Shown here piece by piece: positions 6,655-7,518 of a stretch of DNA of 7,518 nt. Origin of the DNA: Bacteroidales bacterium (lineage in GTDB: Bacteria; Bacteroidota; Bacteroidia; Bacteroidales; VadinHA17). Both the position numbers and the translations under genes were made by a program. Under the pieces are notes generated by a model that saw only the letters and a program-made list of their open reading frames with translations, did no database searches and was not told the origin of the DNA. The stretch's first letter is position 1; each line of letters begins with the position of its first letter. The stretch spans positions 1 through 7,518 of the forward strand of contig JAUYBT010000017.1 of assembly GCA_030692905.1 (NCBI GenBank), in the 5' to 3' direction.

Positions 6655-7518
6655 ATGGCAAATATTTCAGGAGTAATAAAGAGCATCCGTGACATTATGT
6701 GGCAGGATTCAGGTCTTAATGGCGATGCTCAACGTGTTGAACAATTAGGATGGATGCTGTTCCTGAAGATTTTTTCAGATAAGGACAAGGAACTTGAATT
6801 AATGGATGATAACTATAAGTCTCCCATTCCAGATGAGTTTCATTGGGTTAAAGAAAAAGGTAATTGGGCAGGTGATGATGAAGGTTTAACGGGTGATGAT
6901 TTATTAAAGTTTGTAGACCAAAAATTATTTCCAGCTCTGAGGGAACTTGATATTAGCATTGGAAACGGCAGAGCCTTAATTGTACGTGAAGTTTTCATGG
7001 GGAACAACAACTACATGAAAAGCGGAATCAATATCCGCAAAGTACTGAACAAACTTAATGAACTTGATTTCAATGTAGCAAAAGAGCGTCATTCCTTTGG
7101 CGAACTCTATGAAGGCATCCTGAAAGACCTCCAAAGTGCTGGTAAAAGTGGTGAATTCTATACGCCACGAGCAATCACCAATTTTATTACCGACATGATT
7201 AGTCCAAAACTTGGTGAAAGGATTCTCGACCCCAGTTGTGGAACTGGTGGATATCTGACCTCAGCAATTGAACATCTGAAGAAAGAGGCAAATAGTGTAG
7301 AAGATCGTCAGGGCATACAGGAAAACGTTATGGGTTGGGAATATAAACCATTACCATATCTGCTTGCAACAACCAACCTGATATTACACGATATTGAACT
7401 TCCGAAAATCATTTTCAGGGACTCTCTTGACCAGCCTCTGAGCAATTACAAGGAGCGAGACCGTGTTGATATTATTTTGGCGAACCCTCCGTTTGGTGGT
7501 ATCGTAGCAAACAATAAT
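6655..7518 (+). CDS. hsdM: Type I DNA methyltransferase M subunit (N6-adenine), 3'-truncated by window edge
   Basis: Methylates adenine in the target site and, with HsdS, forms the core that HsdR joins. The 288 visible codons are open to the last base of the window. Residues 10-40 are the HsdM N-terminal helical signature (SIRDIMWQDSGLNGDAQ, then WMLFLKIF). GEFYTPR at 167-172 (E167 to R172) precedes the SAM-binding motif I, DPSCGTGGYL at 192-201, and the catalytic motif IV NPPF is at 277-280. Both are canonical for the gamma-class N6-adenine enzymes. Full-length HsdM proteins are about 480-550 residues, so roughly half is missing. The ATG lies one base after the TAA of the DUF262 gene and has no Shine-Dalgarno sequence, which implies coupled translation. 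HsdS is expected beyond the right edge. The N-terminus has a diverged, broken relative in the gap before hsdR. Confidence 0.95.
   Translation, partial: MANISGVIKSIRDIMWQDSGLNGDAQRVEQLGWMLFLKIFSDKDKELELMDDNYKSPIPDEFHWVKEKGNWAGDDEGLTGDDLLKFVDQKLFPALRELDISIGNGRALIVREVFMGNNNYMKSGINIRKVLNKLNELDFNVAKERHSFGELYEGILKDLQSAGKSGEFYTPRAITNFITDMISPKLGERILDPSCGTGGYLTSAIEHLKKEANSVEDRQGIQENVMGWEYKPLPYLLATTNLILHDIELPKIIFRDSLDQPLSNYKERDRVDIILANPPFGGIVANNN

Overview
The window looks like a Bacteroidota chromosome segment. The signs are low-GC DNA, start codons preceded by A/T-rich leaders rather than Shine-Dalgarno sequences, and an RND/MacA-style adaptor typical of that phylum. This placement is an inference from composition and gene style; no marker gene is present.

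The layout has two parts. Left (1-2080) are two ordinary transport genes that converge tail to tail: the 3' part of a cation diffusion facilitator (zinc-type metal efflux) on +, and a complete HlyD/MacA-type membrane fusion protein on -. Their stop codons overlap. The adaptor has no pump gene beside it in the window.

Right (2593-7518, running off the edge) is a type I restriction-modification operon on +: hsdR, then a DUF262 protein with a C-terminal HNH-like nuclease motif (GmrSD-like), then the 5' part of hsdM. The three genes are packed as one transcript: hsdR and the DUF262 gene share a base (TAATG), and the DUF262 gene and hsdM are one base apart. HsdR should supply DNA translocation and cleavage, and HsdM (with an HsdS expected beyond the right edge) adenine methylation and site recognition. 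The inserted DUF262 protein is a second, nucleotide-dependent nuclease candidate. Type IV-like nucleases of this kind attack modified DNA, so the operon may combine restriction of unmodified and modified DNA.

Between the two parts lies a 512-base gap (2081-2592). It is not empty. It carries a short open stretch (2353-2481) whose peptide matches the N-terminus of HsdM, including MRQDAGLNGDAQ against MWQDSGLNGDAQ in the hsdM of this same operon. I read it as the decayed remnant of a second, diverged hsdM. The gap also has a perfect 16-base palindrome (2446-2461), a smaller inverted repeat (2303-2317), a GC-richer island of unknown nature (2191-2269) and a weak candidate promoter for the operon.
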